A stretch of DNA of 64,000 nucleotides from Parasedimentitalea denitrificans (GCF_011813015.1 NZ_QHLQ01000001.1:434001-498000); one strand, 5' to 3'; numbered from the stretch's first letter, positions 25,590 to 36,185 are shown. Translations and numbers: made by a program. The notes: a model not told the origin generated them from the letters alone.

Positions 25590-28034
25590 TTAGGCGGAAA
25601 TCAGGACTTTATATTCCAGATCACGTAGAGTGGCGAAAACGGGACTGATCACGTTCTTCACCCCAAATGGATTGGCTTGCGCGGCGCGGATCAATGGATC
25701 GTTTGCGATGAATTCTTTCATCAAACGTATCTTGTTCAGCGTCTCTTCGCGGGTGCGCTTCAGTTGCTCAGCCGTGGCACTCGAATTGGCATAGGTTTTT
25801 TCGGCGTCATCAAATAGATGCTCATCAATGAACCTGGTGGCGTTCTCCAGCGTTTTTTCGATTTTACCCGCCGCCTCTTCCAGATCGTCATGGCCCGTTA
25901 CTTTCTTAAGTGCCTCAGCCTGAATCTGGGCGATCCCTTCATCCAGCTTGATGAGCGCGCCATTCCAAGTACTCGCAATACCAGCCAATTTCTTCCGACC
26001 CAGCCTTGCTTCCTCTATGACGCGGTTCATCTTGTTCTCTGCTGCCTCAAGAACTTTGACTGAGCGCTCCAGATCTTCTGTTGACTTCATGACATCTCTG
26101 GAACTCTTGGCCATGTCTTCGATAGCTTTGAATTCTTTGTGGATGTGGGAGCCGAACCCATACCGGAAGTAGAGTTCTTCATGCAGTTCCATGAACGCTT
26201 CGTACTTGCGCCTAAACTCCAGCAAGTCCTCTTTCTTTTTCTTGATGGTGTCTAAACCTTTAGTCTGCCCATTCATCGCATCTAGGCACATTTGGTTTTC
26301 TTCCGGTGTGCGATCCTCGGCGTTCTTTTTCAGTGCCCCGGACATGTTGACGATTTGAGTGACAATTTTCTTCAGCTCATCGTCCGCAGCTTTCATATTT
26401 GCCTCAGACTCCATCCCCGCATACTCGCGTGCTTGGGCAAGATCATCGGCCAGAGGCCCGACGTAGGTTTTGAAGAACCCCGGAGCCTCATCGGGCACCA
26501 CAGATTTCATCGCCTTCAGCAAAACAGCAAATGCTGCTTCGGTCTTGTCCGCAGATTTCTTGAACTGTTTCAGCCAAACGATGCGCTTTTCCGTCAGCTT
26601 ATCTAGTGAATCTGAGTTGGTGTGGAGTTTGCCCAACATAGTGTTGAAGTCGGTGATCGCTAAGCTGGCTGGCTTCTTCAGCGCCGCTTTTTCGACCTCT
26701 TCGTATTCGGTGCTCAAAGCCTCGTGTAGCTCCGGGCAGAACTTTTTGTTATTCTTGCTCTTCAGCGATCTTTTGCACTGGTACTGTACCTCGCCCAGAT
26801 CGATGACCTCACGCAGGTTGTCCTCAAGATCCAACGCACGTTGTTCCAGTGAGGCCACCATTGCCTCGGCTCCGGACAACGCAGTCTTGTTTGCCCCGTT
26901 GGCCATCAAAGCGTTGATCACTTCCACTTCGGTTTTGACCTGAGCTCGAAAACCTTTTTCCCAGTCACTGTTGGCCTCAAACTGGATGTCGAGCACAAGA
27001 TCGCCGATCTTTTTCTGCACCGCATCAAGTCGGGCTTTCAGCTTATCTGCTTCTTGATTGTAGTCGTCAGTCTGGGCTTTGGCGGCGTCATTTATCTCTT
27101 TTAACAGCGCGTCCAAACCACCCATCGCAGCCCTAGGATCCTTAGGGCTATCGCCCGAGGCCTCAGCAAAAGCAGCGCGAAGCATCTTGGCCTCTGGCAC
27201 GGCCCAGCCTTCGATCTGAGCAAGCGCAGCACCAACCTCTTTTACCTTGGCATAGTACTCTTGCAGCAGCTTCTCAGCATCCTGATTTTGCTTTGCTTCA
27301 ATCGCCAGATCGCGCAGCTTGCTTGGCTGGCTGACGATGTCATTGATCCCGTCGATCAACCCGGCGACATCCTGTTTCACCTTATCAAGATGGGCATCCA
27401 GACTTTGTTTTAGGCCAATCAGCCCATCCGCCAGTTCTTTCTTCGTAATATCATCTTTTTTGACCCGAGCGTCGAGCTCCTCCGCAGTTCCTTTAAGGTC
27501 GCGGTTCAGCGCGCGTTTGGTCTCACTGCGAAATGACGCGACCAGAATGTCCTGAGTTGTGACAACACCGGTTAAATCCGCATCCCGCTTGATAATCTCG
27601 TTTCTCAGATCACCCAGCGCCGCATCCAAACGATCCAGCTCCGGGTTCACGCTATCAAGGTGAAACTGGTACATCTTTGCGCCCTGACCGAACGAGTACA
27701 TGTTGTCGACTTTGCGGCGCATTTCTTCGGCGGTTTCGTCCTGAACCGGGCCAGAAACTGTTGTTTCGACAGGTTGGCTTTCAATTGCCTTAAGCGCAGC
27801 CTTTGCATCAATGATGACCTGCTTCAACGCCTTCTTTGGATTGGTGTCAGCTTTGGCCTCGTTGAAGATCACCGAAAGGCGCGTCTTCAGCTCACCCTTT
27901 TGCACAGAACCATTGGGCAGCGCATTCACCGCCTCCAATGCAGGCGGCGCATATTTTTGATAGACGTCGACCGAAGTTTTCTTGGTGTGTTTAAAGAGAG
28001 ATAGAAACCCTCTTCTCTTTTTCTTGTCAGCCAC
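25590..28034 (-). CDS. Unknown coiled-coil protein, about 814 residues (gene 2 of the operon)
   Basis: I do not recognise the family. After a very basic N-terminus (ADKKKRRGFLSLFKHTKK) nearly the whole chain is charged heptad-like helix, including TGVVTTQDILVASFRSETKR, LTEKRIVWLKQFKKSADKTE and LGRKKLAGIASTWNGALIKL. No transmembrane helix or signal peptide is seen. The start is uncertain. AAAGGAG overlaps the ATG at 28040, so the GTG at 28034 (seven bases after GGAG, giving VADKKKRR) is preferred; an in-frame TTG also lies at 28055. It lies between two other unknown genes on the same strand with short gaps, so the three products probably work together, perhaps as a large cytoplasmic assembly. 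Confidence 0.82.
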   Translation of the reverse strand: MADKKKRRGFLSLFKHTKKTSVDVYQKYAPPALEAVNALPNGSVQKGELKTRLSVIFNEAKADTNPKKALKQVIIDAKAALKAIESQPVETTVSGPVQDETAEEMRRKVDNMYSFGQGAKMYQFHLDSVNPELDRLDAALGDLRNEIIKRDADLTGVVTTQDILVASFRSETKRALNRDLKGTAEELDARVKKDDITKKELADGLIGLKQSLDAHLDKVKQDVAGLIDGINDIVSQPSKLRDLAIEAKQNQDAEKLLQEYYAKVKEVGAALAQIEGWAVPEAKMLRAAFAEASGDSPKDPRAAMGGLDALLKEINDAAKAQTDDYNQEADKLKARLDAVQKKIGDLVLDIQFEANSDWEKGFRAQVKTEVEVINALMANGANKTALSGAEAMVASLEQRALDLEDNLREVIDLGEVQYQCKRSLKSKNNKKFCPELHEALSTEYEEVEKAALKKPASLAITDFNTMLGKLHTNSDSLDKLTEKRIVWLKQFKKSADKTEAAFAVLLKAMKSVVPDEAPGFFKTYVGPLADDLAQAREYAGMESEANMKAADDELKKIVTQIVNMSGALKKNAEDRTPEENQMCLDAMNGQTKGLDTIKKKKEDLLEFRRKYEAFMELHEELYFRYGFGSHIHKEFKAIEDMAKSSRDVMKSTEDLERSVKVLEAAENKMNRVIEEARLGRKKLAGIASTWNGALIKLDEGIAQIQAEALKKVTGHDDLEEAAGKIEKTLENATRFIDEHLFDDAEKTYANSSATAEQLKRTREETLNKIRLMKEFIANDPLIRAAQANPFGVKNVISPVFATLRDLEYKVLISA

Positions 28035-28074
28035 TGTCATTCTCCTTTGCCTCAAGCCGATTGGCAGGGACCGT

Positions 28075-29112
28075 TCAACTCAAGATTTTCTGGATTGCCG
28101 AAATCGATGTTCTTGCAGTCGACGAAATGGCGACATCGACATAGCCGTTTTCAGTATCAACAGCATCGAAGAACGGGTCTTTCAGGTGGTTTGAAAAATC
28201 GTTCAGAATTCCGCGGCATTTTTCCAGTTTCTGCGCCTGCTGTTCAACATCTGGGGCATCAACCGCATCCGTAAGAGCAATTTCCAGACGACCGTCAAAT
28301 GGATCGAGATAGGTTTGAATATCCGCAATCTTGGCTTGCAGATCTTTCAGATCTTCCGGCTCGTTATCCTCGTCCTCGGTCTCGGCCTTGATGATCTCGG
28401 CCTTGAGGCGTTCAAGTTCCTTACGCATCTTGCCAACGGACTGGGTCCAAAGCAGCTTTGACTGCGCCAGCGCCTTGCGCCCCGGCGCCTTGGCTTGCGG
28501 TGTTGCGGTCGCTTCAGTCTGACCAGCCTGTGCAATCAACCCCTCCAGCATGTCAGCGGCCTTTAGCGCACGGGCGAAATCGCCCTCGGCTGATTTTTCC
28601 TGAGCAAAGGACCAAACGGCACGGACCTTGCTGATATCGCCCTGCCCAGCCTTTAGCATCTTGGCCAGCGCGGGCGCCAACTCGGCCTTGCGGCTTTCCC
28701 ATGCCTCTTGCTGCGGATTTGGCTTATCAGATGTTTCGACGTCTTCAGCGACATCATCATCTATATCCGAGTCCAACACTTCGCCATCAGGACCAAGAAA
28801 AATAACAGACCTCTTCACGTTGATTGATCTGAAGTACTGCTTCAGCTGCTTGGCCATTGGCCCGTTGGGATCTTTTTCGCACTTGAACGTCGTCTGCGTG
28901 CCTTCGGTCGATATCTCGCCAAAGGCGAGCTTGGGGGTTTCCCCAATTTTGCGCGCCTGTTTCAGCAATGCTTCTGCGGCTTTAGTGCGGTGCATCAAGA
29001 GCACCGTACCCTCGGGTTTTTTCCCAAGGGCAAGCGCAAAGGCCAAGGGCTTTTTCTTGGTTAGCGCAATTTGTTTGCGTACTTCATCTGCGGCTGGTGC
29101 GTCGTCTGCCAT
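28075..29112 (-). CDS. Unknown 345-residue two-part protein (gene 1 of the operon)
   Basis: I cannot name the family. The ATG at 29112 is chosen because GGAG lies seven bases before it and the preceding codons look non-coding. Residues 1 to about 120 look like a compact alpha/beta domain (KKPLAFALALGKKPEGTVLL ... YFRSINVKRSVIFLGPDGEV). An acidic linker follows (DSDIDDDVAEDVETSD) and then a helical C-terminal part (ARALKAADMLEGLIAQAG; KMRKELERLKAEIIKAETED) likely to form coiled coil. It leads the operon, 40 bases before gene 2. The N-terminal domain could recognise a ligand or serve as an adaptor for the two long helical proteins; no function is claimed. Confidence 0.82.
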   Translation of the reverse strand: MADDAPAADEVRKQIALTKKKPLAFALALGKKPEGTVLLMHRTKAAEALLKQARKIGETPKLAFGEISTEGTQTTFKCEKDPNGPMAKQLKQYFRSINVKRSVIFLGPDGEVLDSDIDDDVAEDVETSDKPNPQQEAWESRKAELAPALAKMLKAGQGDISKVRAVWSFAQEKSAEGDFARALKAADMLEGLIAQAGQTEATATPQAKAPGRKALAQSKLLWTQSVGKMRKELERLKAEIIKAETEDEDNEPEDLKDLQAKIADIQTYLDPFDGRLEIALTDAVDAPDVEQQAQKLEKCRGILNDFSNHLKDPFFDAVDTENGYVDVAISSTARTSISAIQKILS

Positions 29113-29364
29113 CCAAAATCTCCAAGATGAAATTGGCTCTCGCCAGAATATCAATGAATGTTCATTCCCATCAATTAATGGGCCCATCGCGGGCATGTTG
29201 GGCTGGATTATTTTGAAAGTCCAGTGTCAATTTCTTGCCAGATGCTATCCCAATTCCGGCTAATTTCATGCGGAAACAACACCCTCTATCATTGGCACTA
29301 AAGAGAAAACAGAATTTCAGCCTATTCCCTTACTGGAAACACCGGGCAGAGAGAGAGTATCGTT

Positions 29365-30489
29365 TCAACCTGCCCGCCCCAGCCAGAAACTAAAAACAGC
29401 GCCCTGTTCTGGGTGGTTCTGCGCAATGATCTTTCCACCCTGCGCCTCAATTGCTTTCTTGCAAAACGCCAACCCTAAACCAGTAGAGGATGCGTCCTGC
29501 TGCCTGACCTTGTTCAGCTGATAGAAACGCCCAAAAACTTTTTCGTGTTCGTTGATAGGGATTCCGGGACCATGATCGCGGACCGTAAACAAGACTTGGT
29601 CGTCCCCGTCTGCCTGCGCCTGAATTTCTATTTGCTTACTATTTCCAGCATATTTGAGAGCGTTAAAGCAAAGGTTGGCCAGAACCCGGGTGGTTAGTTG
29701 CATATCAGCCTCCACCACCAGATCCGTCGGTTCAAATTGTAAAATCGGATTATGATTCAGAATTTCCTTAGCCTGTCGGAAAATTTTCTGCGCCTCGACA
29801 GACCGTTTATAGACGGGCATTTGCCCCGTCTCAATTCTGCTAAGCTCCAGCATATCGTTGGTATAGCCAGCAATGTGTTTTACGTTTTCGATAGCCGTTT
29901 GGATCATATCGGGCAGGTCAGGGTCAGAAGCGGCATCAATACTGGATTCAACGATTTCCAAAACGCTGCCAATCCCCTGCAGTGGAGATCTCAGGTCATG
30001 GACCAGCATGGTTGTCTGATCTTCCCGATGCTTGTCGGCAGCCAGACGGTCACGTAACAGTTTTTCAAGTGTTTCCGCCTGTAGCGCCTGCTCTTTGCGC
30101 AGGCTTTCTAAAGCCAGGTGCACCCTGATCCTCGCTGCCACCTCCTCAGAATTGTACGGTTTTTCAATATAATCACTGGCCCCAGCGGAAAAGGCAGCCA
30201 CCTTGTCCTCGGGCGTGATACGTCCACTTAAAAAAATGATCGGAATGTTCCGGTATTCATCCATCGCCTTTAGTTTTTTGCAGAAATCAATACCATTCAT
30301 TCTGGGCATCACGACATCCAGCAAAATAATATCCGGTGGCGAAGCCTTGATCGCCTTCATGGCCATCTCGGCACTTGTACCTGCGCGGGTTTCATAACCC
30401 AGGTTCCTAAGAATAGGGACAAGCAGGGCCAGGCTATCGACATTGTCGTCTATTGCGAGAACGCTATTAGGGCGATCAGGTGTTGGCAT
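29365..30489 (-). CDS. Response regulator-histidine kinase fusion
   Basis: A cytoplasmic two-component protein of 374 residues. An N-terminal receiver domain (VLAIDDNVDSLALLVPILRN; phospho-Asp in IILLDVVMPRMNG; Lys in IEKPYN) is followed by a short coiled linker. A HisKA dimerisation domain with LVHDLRSPLQGIG comes next, then an HATPase domain (NLCFNALKYAG; DHGPGIP; STGLGLAFCKKA). The start is taken at 30489, overlapping the end of the upstream kinase by 14 bases; a TTG five codons earlier is possible. The coupled arrangement suggests phosphotransfer between the two. It ends 252 bases before the three-gene unknown operon on the same strand. Confidence 0.92.
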   Translation of the reverse strand: MPTPDRPNSVLAIDDNVDSLALLVPILRNLGYETRAGTSAEMAMKAIKASPPDIILLDVVMPRMNGIDFCKKLKAMDEYRNIPIIFLSGRITPEDKVAAFSAGASDYIEKPYNSEEVAARIRVHLALESLRKEQALQAETLEKLLRDRLAADKHREDQTTMLVHDLRSPLQGIGSVLEIVESSIDAASDPDLPDMIQTAIENVKHIAGYTNDMLELSRIETGQMPVYKRSVEAQKIFRQAKEILNHNPILQFEPTDLVVEADMQLTTRVLANLCFNALKYAGNSKQIEIQAQADGDDQVLFTVRDHGPGIPINEHEKVFGRFYQLNKVRQQDASSTGLGLAFCKKAIEAQGGKIIAQNHPEQGAVFSFWLGRAG

Positions 30490-33055
30490 CCAGAATCTCA
30501 GCAATCTCTTTTAACATTTGTTCGTGTTCAAAGCCCGCGGCTCTACTTCTGATCATAGCAACAATAGAAGGGTCAACATCAACAAGCTTCTGCACGGCCT
30601 CCTCAAGCTGGCTAACCGAAAGAGTCTCTAACGCATTGGAAATGGTCAAAAGACGCATTCTATCGATTTCCGACCACCTAGTACCGTTATCCCCAGCCAC
30701 GCCAAGATTTCGGTCAATTGCCGCGAACAATGATGTTTCATCCAGTGGCTTCCGGATAAAATCAGTCATCCCAACCGACAATGCTCGCTCTTTGTCCTCA
30801 TCAAATGCATTAGCGGTAACCGCAACGATCTGCGCATCTCGGCCTTCGGGTAAGTTCAGGATCTGGATAGTCGCATCGAACCCATCCATCTTGGGCATTC
30901 GGATATCCATCAACACCAGATCAGGTTTTTCAGCTTTGAATTTTTCAACTGCATCCACCCCATCAACCGCTTCTATCAGCTGATATGGTTTTTCAGTCAG
31001 CAAAGCCGCGATCAGTTGGCGGTTGCTGCTAACATCATCCACTATAAGGATCTTGGGATCGTCTCCCTTTGCTATGTTGATGGCTGGTCTCTTGGGTGCC
31101 CTTTTCAGCGAATTTGGCTGCACTCTCCCCGGCTCGACTAGTGGGATCACCAGCCGGAAATGGCTACCCGCCGTGGACGATTCAACCAGGGTGAGATCAC
31201 CCCGCATCAGCAAGGCAGATTCCTTACTGATCGCCAGCCCCAATCCTGAACCTTCAGTTTGATGGAGCCCTTTGGCCTGTTCAAAAATCCGAAATACCCT
31301 CTCTTGGTCCTTTTTCGGAACTCCGGGGCCGGTGTCGATCACATCAAATACGATTTCCTGATGGCCACTTGCTCTTGTCGTTGTCTTGACGGTCAGTGTT
31401 ACCCGCCCTTTCTGTGTAAACTTCACAGAATTGCCAATCAGGTTGATCAAAATCTGCCGCAGCTTACCATAATCCGCGTCAATAAAATCAGGAACATCAG
31501 GTTGAACCTTCACATCAAACCCAAGACCTTTTTCGTCGGCCTTGAAGCCCATGATAGAGTCAAGATCACTCGTTAGCTCTTCAATTGGAATTGCCGTGCT
31601 TTCCAGTTCCAAATGGCCTGATTCAATTTTTGACATATCAAGTACATCATTGATAAGAGACAGCAAATGCCTGCCACTCCGCCGAATACGATCCACATGT
31701 GTCTTGTTTTCCATCGACAGGGATTTGTCGCGAAACAAGACATCCGCAAACCCTAGGATAGAATTCAAAGGTGTTCGAATTTCATGCGACATCGATCGCA
31801 GGAATTGGGACTTTGCCAGGTTCGCGGATTGCGCCAAATTCGCAGACTGAACCGCTTCGCGCTGTTCCTCAATACGCTGTGACATCGATGCCAATGCGGA
31901 ATGCAATTCCACGACCTCGCGTGGGCCTTCGGTAATGGCAGCATCTTCGGCGCCGCGGCCTGACGCAATCGTGTTGGCGACATCAACTGCAACGCGGAAC
32001 GATCCGGAGACCTGACGCGAGATGAAAAAGAAGAACGCGCCAAAGCCAAGTGTCATGATCACCGCAGCAAATCGGAACCAGTTTCGAAATGTGACCATTG
32101 ATTTTGTCAACTGGTTCAATTCCGAGGCCGCCTCCTCTGTTTCCTCTTGGGTCGCGTTGTCCAGCAACCCTTCGGTTCGGGACATAACGATGTGTTCCAG
32201 ATTATCTGCTGCCTTGAGTGCATCCAGTTTCGCCTCAGACGAGTAGCTGGAAAAAATATCCTCGGCGCCTCTATGGATCGTGTCGTGCAACTGGCCAATC
32301 CGCCGCAACGCAAGCTGTTCGCCCTTGTCCGCTTCCTGAACGATTGCGGACTGCAGCATCTGGCCAAAGCGTACCGAGTTTTCAAAGAAGATCTCCTCTT
32401 CTTCGGGTTCGCCGAATACATACTCTGAAATCGAGTTGATCATTTGCGGCGCGATATCGCTGAGTTCCCGATACTGATTGAATGCTGTCAGTGTATTTCG
32501 TTCCAGATTGCCTGAGTTGCTCTGGTCGATAAGCTTTTGATAGGTCCGTTCGCTGATCGCCCGCAGCTCTTCGCGCAGAATCTTCCCCGATGTGTTTTCA
32601 ATCCGATCGGCAAGTTGTGCTGCTGAGCGTTCGATATCAGGTGAGTAAACGGCAAAAATGTCGGCCCGGGTTCGGGTTTCATATTCATAGACCAACGCCT
32701 CAACCTGGGTCAGCTGAGAGAGCTCAACCGGGCGTGTTTCCAATGGTTTCAGCGACCCAAGAAACCCCTTAAATTCTTCGAGGTTTGCTTCAAAATCCGC
32801 AAGTTCGTCACTCTCACCAGACAAATAATCAAGAACGTTGGCTTGAAGATCTCCGATCTCGTCCAGGATCTGAAGGTATAAAATCGCGCCTGGAACATCA
32901 TCGTCCCGCACCTGCCGCGCCTGTTCCAGACTACGGCTGGTGGCCCGCTCAACATTCAAGATAAGCACGACAAGCGGGACGAACATCGCAAAGAACAGCA
33001 ACCACATAATCTGGCTCAGACTAAGTCTTAGGTTCTGCCTATTGAAGACGCCCAT
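30476..33055 (-). CDS. Membrane hybrid sensor histidine kinase
   Basis: An 859-residue sensor from the ATG at 33055. A transmembrane helix at about 15-34 and a second at about 322-347 enclose a large helical periplasmic sensor domain of the four-helix type. Next come a HAMP-like segment, HisKA with SMSHEIRTPLNSILGF near 420, HATPase (NLIGNSVKFTQKG; GTGLGL-type SGLGLAISKES) and a C-terminal receiver with phospho-Asp in LVLMDIRMPKMDG near 716. It is similar in plan to TorS/BarA-type kinases, whose helical sensor domains often work with binding proteins. The signal is unknown. Confidence 0.92.
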   Translation of the reverse strand: MGVFNRQNLRLSLSQIMWLLFFAMFVPLVVLILNVERATSRSLEQARQVRDDDVPGAILYLQILDEIGDLQANVLDYLSGESDELADFEANLEEFKGFLGSLKPLETRPVELSQLTQVEALVYEYETRTRADIFAVYSPDIERSAAQLADRIENTSGKILREELRAISERTYQKLIDQSNSGNLERNTLTAFNQYRELSDIAPQMINSISEYVFGEPEEEEIFFENSVRFGQMLQSAIVQEADKGEQLALRRIGQLHDTIHRGAEDIFSSYSSEAKLDALKAADNLEHIVMSRTEGLLDNATQEETEEAASELNQLTKSMVTFRNWFRFAAVIMTLGFGAFFFFISRQVSGSFRVAVDVANTIASGRGAEDAAITEGPREVVELHSALASMSQRIEEQREAVQSANLAQSANLAKSQFLRSMSHEIRTPLNSILGFADVLFRDKSLSMENKTHVDRIRRSGRHLLSLINDVLDMSKIESGHLELESTAIPIEELTSDLDSIMGFKADEKGLGFDVKVQPDVPDFIDADYGKLRQILINLIGNSVKFTQKGRVTLTVKTTTRASGHQEIVFDVIDTGPGVPKKDQERVFRIFEQAKGLHQTEGSGLGLAISKESALLMRGDLTLVESSTAGSHFRLVIPLVEPGRVQPNSLKRAPKRPAINIAKGDDPKILIVDDVSSNRQLIAALLTEKPYQLIEAVDGVDAVEKFKAEKPDLVLMDIRMPKMDGFDATIQILNLPEGRDAQIVAVTANAFDEDKERALSVGMTDFIRKPLDETSLFAAIDRNLGVAGDNGTRWSEIDRMRLLTISNALETLSVSQLEEAVQKLVDVDPSIVAMIRSRAAGFEHEQMLKEIAEILDANT

Positions 33056-33534
33056 GATTTCGCCTGCTCCGTACAAACCACTATCAAAATGTGTCTGTGA
33101 AATTTACAATTTCAAATATGACTTGTCGACTACTTCGGCTGTTTCCCATTGGAACAGCAACATAATTTTACGATTGACCAGGTGGCGAGCATTTTCGCCA
33201 GGCATCCAGACACGCCTTAACTGCGTCAACACCTCGGCAAAAATCCAAGTGTTTTTCGTTTGAGTTCAGCGGATTAGACGCAAACACGCCCAACCATATA
33301 GGTCTGACAGTCAAGACAGGCAAACCCTTTTGACCATAGCGCCCCCCAAAGCAGAACAGCGCCGCGTATTAAAAAACTGAAAATAAAGACGAATTTAACC
33401 GGGCCATTTAACTTCCATCAAAAAAATGGCAACAAGAACACGTTGCGAATTCGCGCTTAATCAGCAACCGCCCCGCCCCCCTTGAGCAGGAACACCCTGA
33501 CCTCACCGATGTACAGATCCGCTCCTGAATCCGT
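33056..33534. other. 479-bp gap between the kinase and GMC oxidoreductase genes
   Basis: Both neighbours are on the minus strand, so this holds the kinase promoter and the 3' end of the oxidoreductase transcript. A six-bp hairpin TGGCGA/TCGCCA is at 33183-33200. After the oxidoreductase stop its frame continues open for 25 codons to 33457. I see no gene or clear terminator. Confidence 0.5.
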
Positions 33535-35157
33535 TCAGTGCGCACCCCTTCGGATCATATCAGCGGCTTTTTCGGCGATCATCACCACGGGTGACGCCGT
33601 ATTGCCCGAAACGATTTTAGGCATCACAGAAGCATCAACAACTCGTAGCCCTTCAAGCCCACGCAGGCGCAACTGCGGGTCAACCACAGACTGCTCATCA
33701 CTGCCCATTCTGCAGGTGCCAACAGGGTGGAAAATGGTGGTGGCGATATTTCCTGCTTGCTGCAGAATTTCCTCGTCTGTCTGGGTCTCTGGGCCGGGCA
33801 GGATCTCTTGTGGCATGTGAGGGCTTAGCGCCTTGGCCGTCATAATTTGACGCGCTTGCTTGATCGACTGCACCGCTATGCGCCGGTCTTTTTCTGCTGA
33901 CAGGTAGTTCAGACGGATATTTGGCTGCTTGCTACTTTCGGCGCTGTTAATATGACAGTCGCCGACGCTTTCAGGGCGCAGATTACACACAGATACTGTA
34001 ATTGCCGGAAACGGATGCAACGGGTCACCTAACCTATCGGTGGACAGCGGTTGGACGTGGTATTCTAGATCCGGCATCTCTAGCGACGGATCTGATTTGG
34101 TGAACATACCAAACTGGCTGGGCGCCATCGACATTGGCCCACTTTGGTTCAGCGCGTATTGCATCGCAATCTTCGCCTTGCCAAACAGACTGTTGGCCAT
34201 GGTGTTCAACGTCTTGGCGTTCTTCACCTTGAACACGGTCCGAATTTGCAGATGGTCTTGCAGGTTCTCTCCGACCGCGGGCAAGTTATGTTCCACATCC
34301 AGCCCCAGCCCCCGTAGCAGTTCCGGGTTTCCGATACCTGACAGTTCCAATATCTTGGGCGAATTGATTGCACCAGCGGCCAACAACACCTCAACACTGG
34401 CGTTGGCTTGCTGCAATTTGCCCTTGTGGCGGAAAAGAACGCCAGTTACGCGGCGATTTTCGATCACCAGCCGCTCAGTCTCGGCCTTGGTGATCACACG
34501 TAGGTTAGGCCGGTTCATTGCCGGACGCAGAAACCCTTTGGCGGTATTCCAGCGCACGCCATTGTTTTGGTTGACCTCAAAAAAGCCGCTGCCCTCGTTG
34601 CTGCCGTCGTTGAAATCTTCTCGCGGCATGACACCAAATTCCTGAGCCCCCTCTTGCACCGCCCGCAAAATGTCCCACTCAAGCCGCTGCTTTGAAACCT
34701 TCCATTCCCCACCAGACCTGTGCAGATCAGTGCTGCCGCCGTGGTGATCCTCGGACTTAAGGAAATAGGGCAGCACGTCGTCCCAGGCCCAGCCAACATT
34801 CCCCAGCTGACGCCAATGGTCATAATCCGTGGACTGACCGCGCATATAGATCATGCCGTTCACAGACGAACAGCCGCCCAGCACCTTGCCACGCGGATAA
34901 ACCAAGCTGCGACCGTTCAACCCCGGTTCAGGCGCCGTTTTCATCATCCAGTCGGTGCGCGGGTTGCCAATGCAGTACAGATACCCCACCGGGATATGCA
35001 CCCAGTGGTAGTTATCCTTGCCCCCAGCCTCTAGCAACAGAACCCGAGTGGTGGGATCTTCGCTTAGCCGGTTGGCCAACACGCAGCCAGCAGTGCCAGC
35101 CCCTACGATAATATAGTCATATTCCCCATCAAGGGGCTGCGCCTGCGCCATAGCCAT
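33535..35157 (-). CDS. GMC-family FAD oxidoreductase (choline/alcohol dehydrogenase-like)
   Basis: A soluble flavoenzyme of 540 residues that oxidises an alcohol group. The N-terminal FAD fold is [21 protein letters not shown], the GMC signatures are [27 protein letters not shown] and [19 protein letters not shown], and the C-terminal catalytic His region is [11 protein letters not shown]. The same motifs are found in choline dehydrogenase and in polyol or polyethylene-glycol dehydrogenases. It ends the polyol locus, 17 bases from the zinc-type reductase gene, so oxidation of a sugar alcohol is a reasonable guess. The true substrate is unknown. Confidence 0.9.
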   Translation of the reverse strand: MAMAQAQPLDGEYDYIIVGAGTAGCVLANRLSEDPTTRVLLLEAGGKDNYHWVHIPVGYLYCIGNPRTDWMMKTAPEPGLNGRSLVYPRGKVLGGCSSVNGMIYMRGQSTDYDHWRQLGNVGWAWDDVLPYFLKSEDHHGGSTDLHRSGGEWKVSKQRLEWDILRAVQEGAQEFGVMPREDFNDGSNEGSGFFEVNQNNGVRWNTAKGFLRPAMNRPNLRVITKAETERLVIENRRVTGVLFRHKGKLQQANASVEVLLAAGAINSPKILELSGIGNPELLRGLGLDVEHNLPAVGENLQDHLQIRTVFKVKNAKTLNTMANSLFGKAKIAMQYALNQSGPMSMAPSQFGMFTKSDPSLEMPDLEYHVQPLSTDRLGDPLHPFPAITVSVCNLRPESVGDCHINSAESSKQPNIRLNYLSAEKDRRIAVQSIKQARQIMTAKALSPHMPQEILPGPETQTDEEILQQAGNIATTIFHPVGTCRMGSDEQSVVDPQLRLRGLEGLRVVDASVMPKIVSGNTASPVVMIAEKAADMIRRGAH

Positions 35158-35174
35158 TGATCCGAGTCTTGAGG

Positions 35175-36185
35175 TTAGTATTTGATCACGAGTTTGCCGA
35201 TCATAGCAGCACCTTCGATGATCTGATGGGCCTCTTTCAAGGTGTCCGAAGACAACCCATGCAGAACCTTGGTCTCAGTTGTGGCAATAGTCCCATCATC
35301 AACCATCCGCGCCATGTGCGCCAGGATATGGCCTTGCTTGTACATGTCCGGCGTCCCAAACAGCGAGCGTGTGAACATCAGCTCCCACATCAGGGCAGCT
35401 GATTTTCCTTGCAGCGCCGAAATATCCAGCTTTTCCGAAGTCTCGACAATGGTCCCGATCCGGCCCTGAGGCGCGATCAACTCGCACATGGCATCCCAGT
35501 GCTGGGCGGTGTCGGCGTATTGCACGATATAGTCTGCTTGATGAAGCCCGGCCTGCTTCATATCCTTTACCAGATCGCGGTGGTTTACCACATGATGGGC
35601 GCCCATCTGACGGCACCACTTGGCCGTTTCAGGCCGCGAGGCTGTGGCGATCACTGTTGCATTGGTCAATTTGCGGGCGATCTGCGCGGTGATTGATCCA
35701 ACACCGCCAGCACCGCCAATGATCAGCAGTGAAAACGGAGTTTCGCCCTGCGGCACCTGCAACCGTTCAAACAGGATTTCCCACGCGGTTAGCGAAACCA
35801 GTGGCAAGGACGCTGCCGCCTCGGGCGATACATTTTTCGGGGCATGGGCGGCGATGCGGTGATCGACACATTGTAACGACGCGTAGGAACCGGGTCGATT
35901 GGCATCACCTGCGTACCACACCCGGTCGCCCGGCTTGAAACCGGTCACGTTAGCTCCGCATTCAACCACGATGCCCACCGCATCATAGCCAAGGATAAAC
36001 GGGGTCTCGTGTGGAGTGTCTACAGCGGTGCGAATGCGCCGTTTGGCATCTGCTGGATTGACCGAGACAGCCTCAATCTCGACCAGCAGATCATTCACCT
36101 CTGGTTTAGGGTCCGGTAGTTCCACATCGAACAGGCTTTCGGCTTCTTCGATTGGTAGCGAATTCAAAAATCCAACAGCGCGCAT
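35175..36185 (-). CDS. MDR-family (quinone reductase-like) NADPH-dependent oxidoreductase
   Basis: A 336-residue medium-chain reductase. It shows the N-terminal GroES-like part ([28 protein letters not shown]) and the Rossmann loop [21 protein letters not shown]. The structural and catalytic zinc cysteines are absent, placing it with the zinc-independent 'zinc-binding alcohol dehydrogenase family' quinone reductases. The gene is in line with the GMC and kinase genes. It may detoxify an enal or reduce a pathway ketone; the exact role is open. Confidence 0.88.
   Translation of the reverse strand: MRAVGFLNSLPIEEAESLFDVELPDPKPEVNDLLVEIEAVSVNPADAKRRIRTAVDTPHETPFILGYDAVGIVVECGANVTGFKPGDRVWYAGDANRPGSYASLQCVDHRIAAHAPKNVSPEAAASLPLVSLTAWEILFERLQVPQGETPFSLLIIGGAGGVGSITAQIARKLTNATVIATASRPETAKWCRQMGAHHVVNHRDLVKDMKQAGLHQADYIVQYADTAQHWDAMCELIAPQGRIGTIVETSEKLDISALQGKSAALMWELMFTRSLFGTPDMYKQGHILAHMARMVDDGTIATTETKVLHGLSSDTLKEAHQIIEGAAMIGKLVIKY

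Noticed and set aside
33183..33200. TGGCGA/TCGCCA hairpin as a terminator or riboswitch
   Set aside because: Only six base pairs, no T-run and no conserved riboswitch core.
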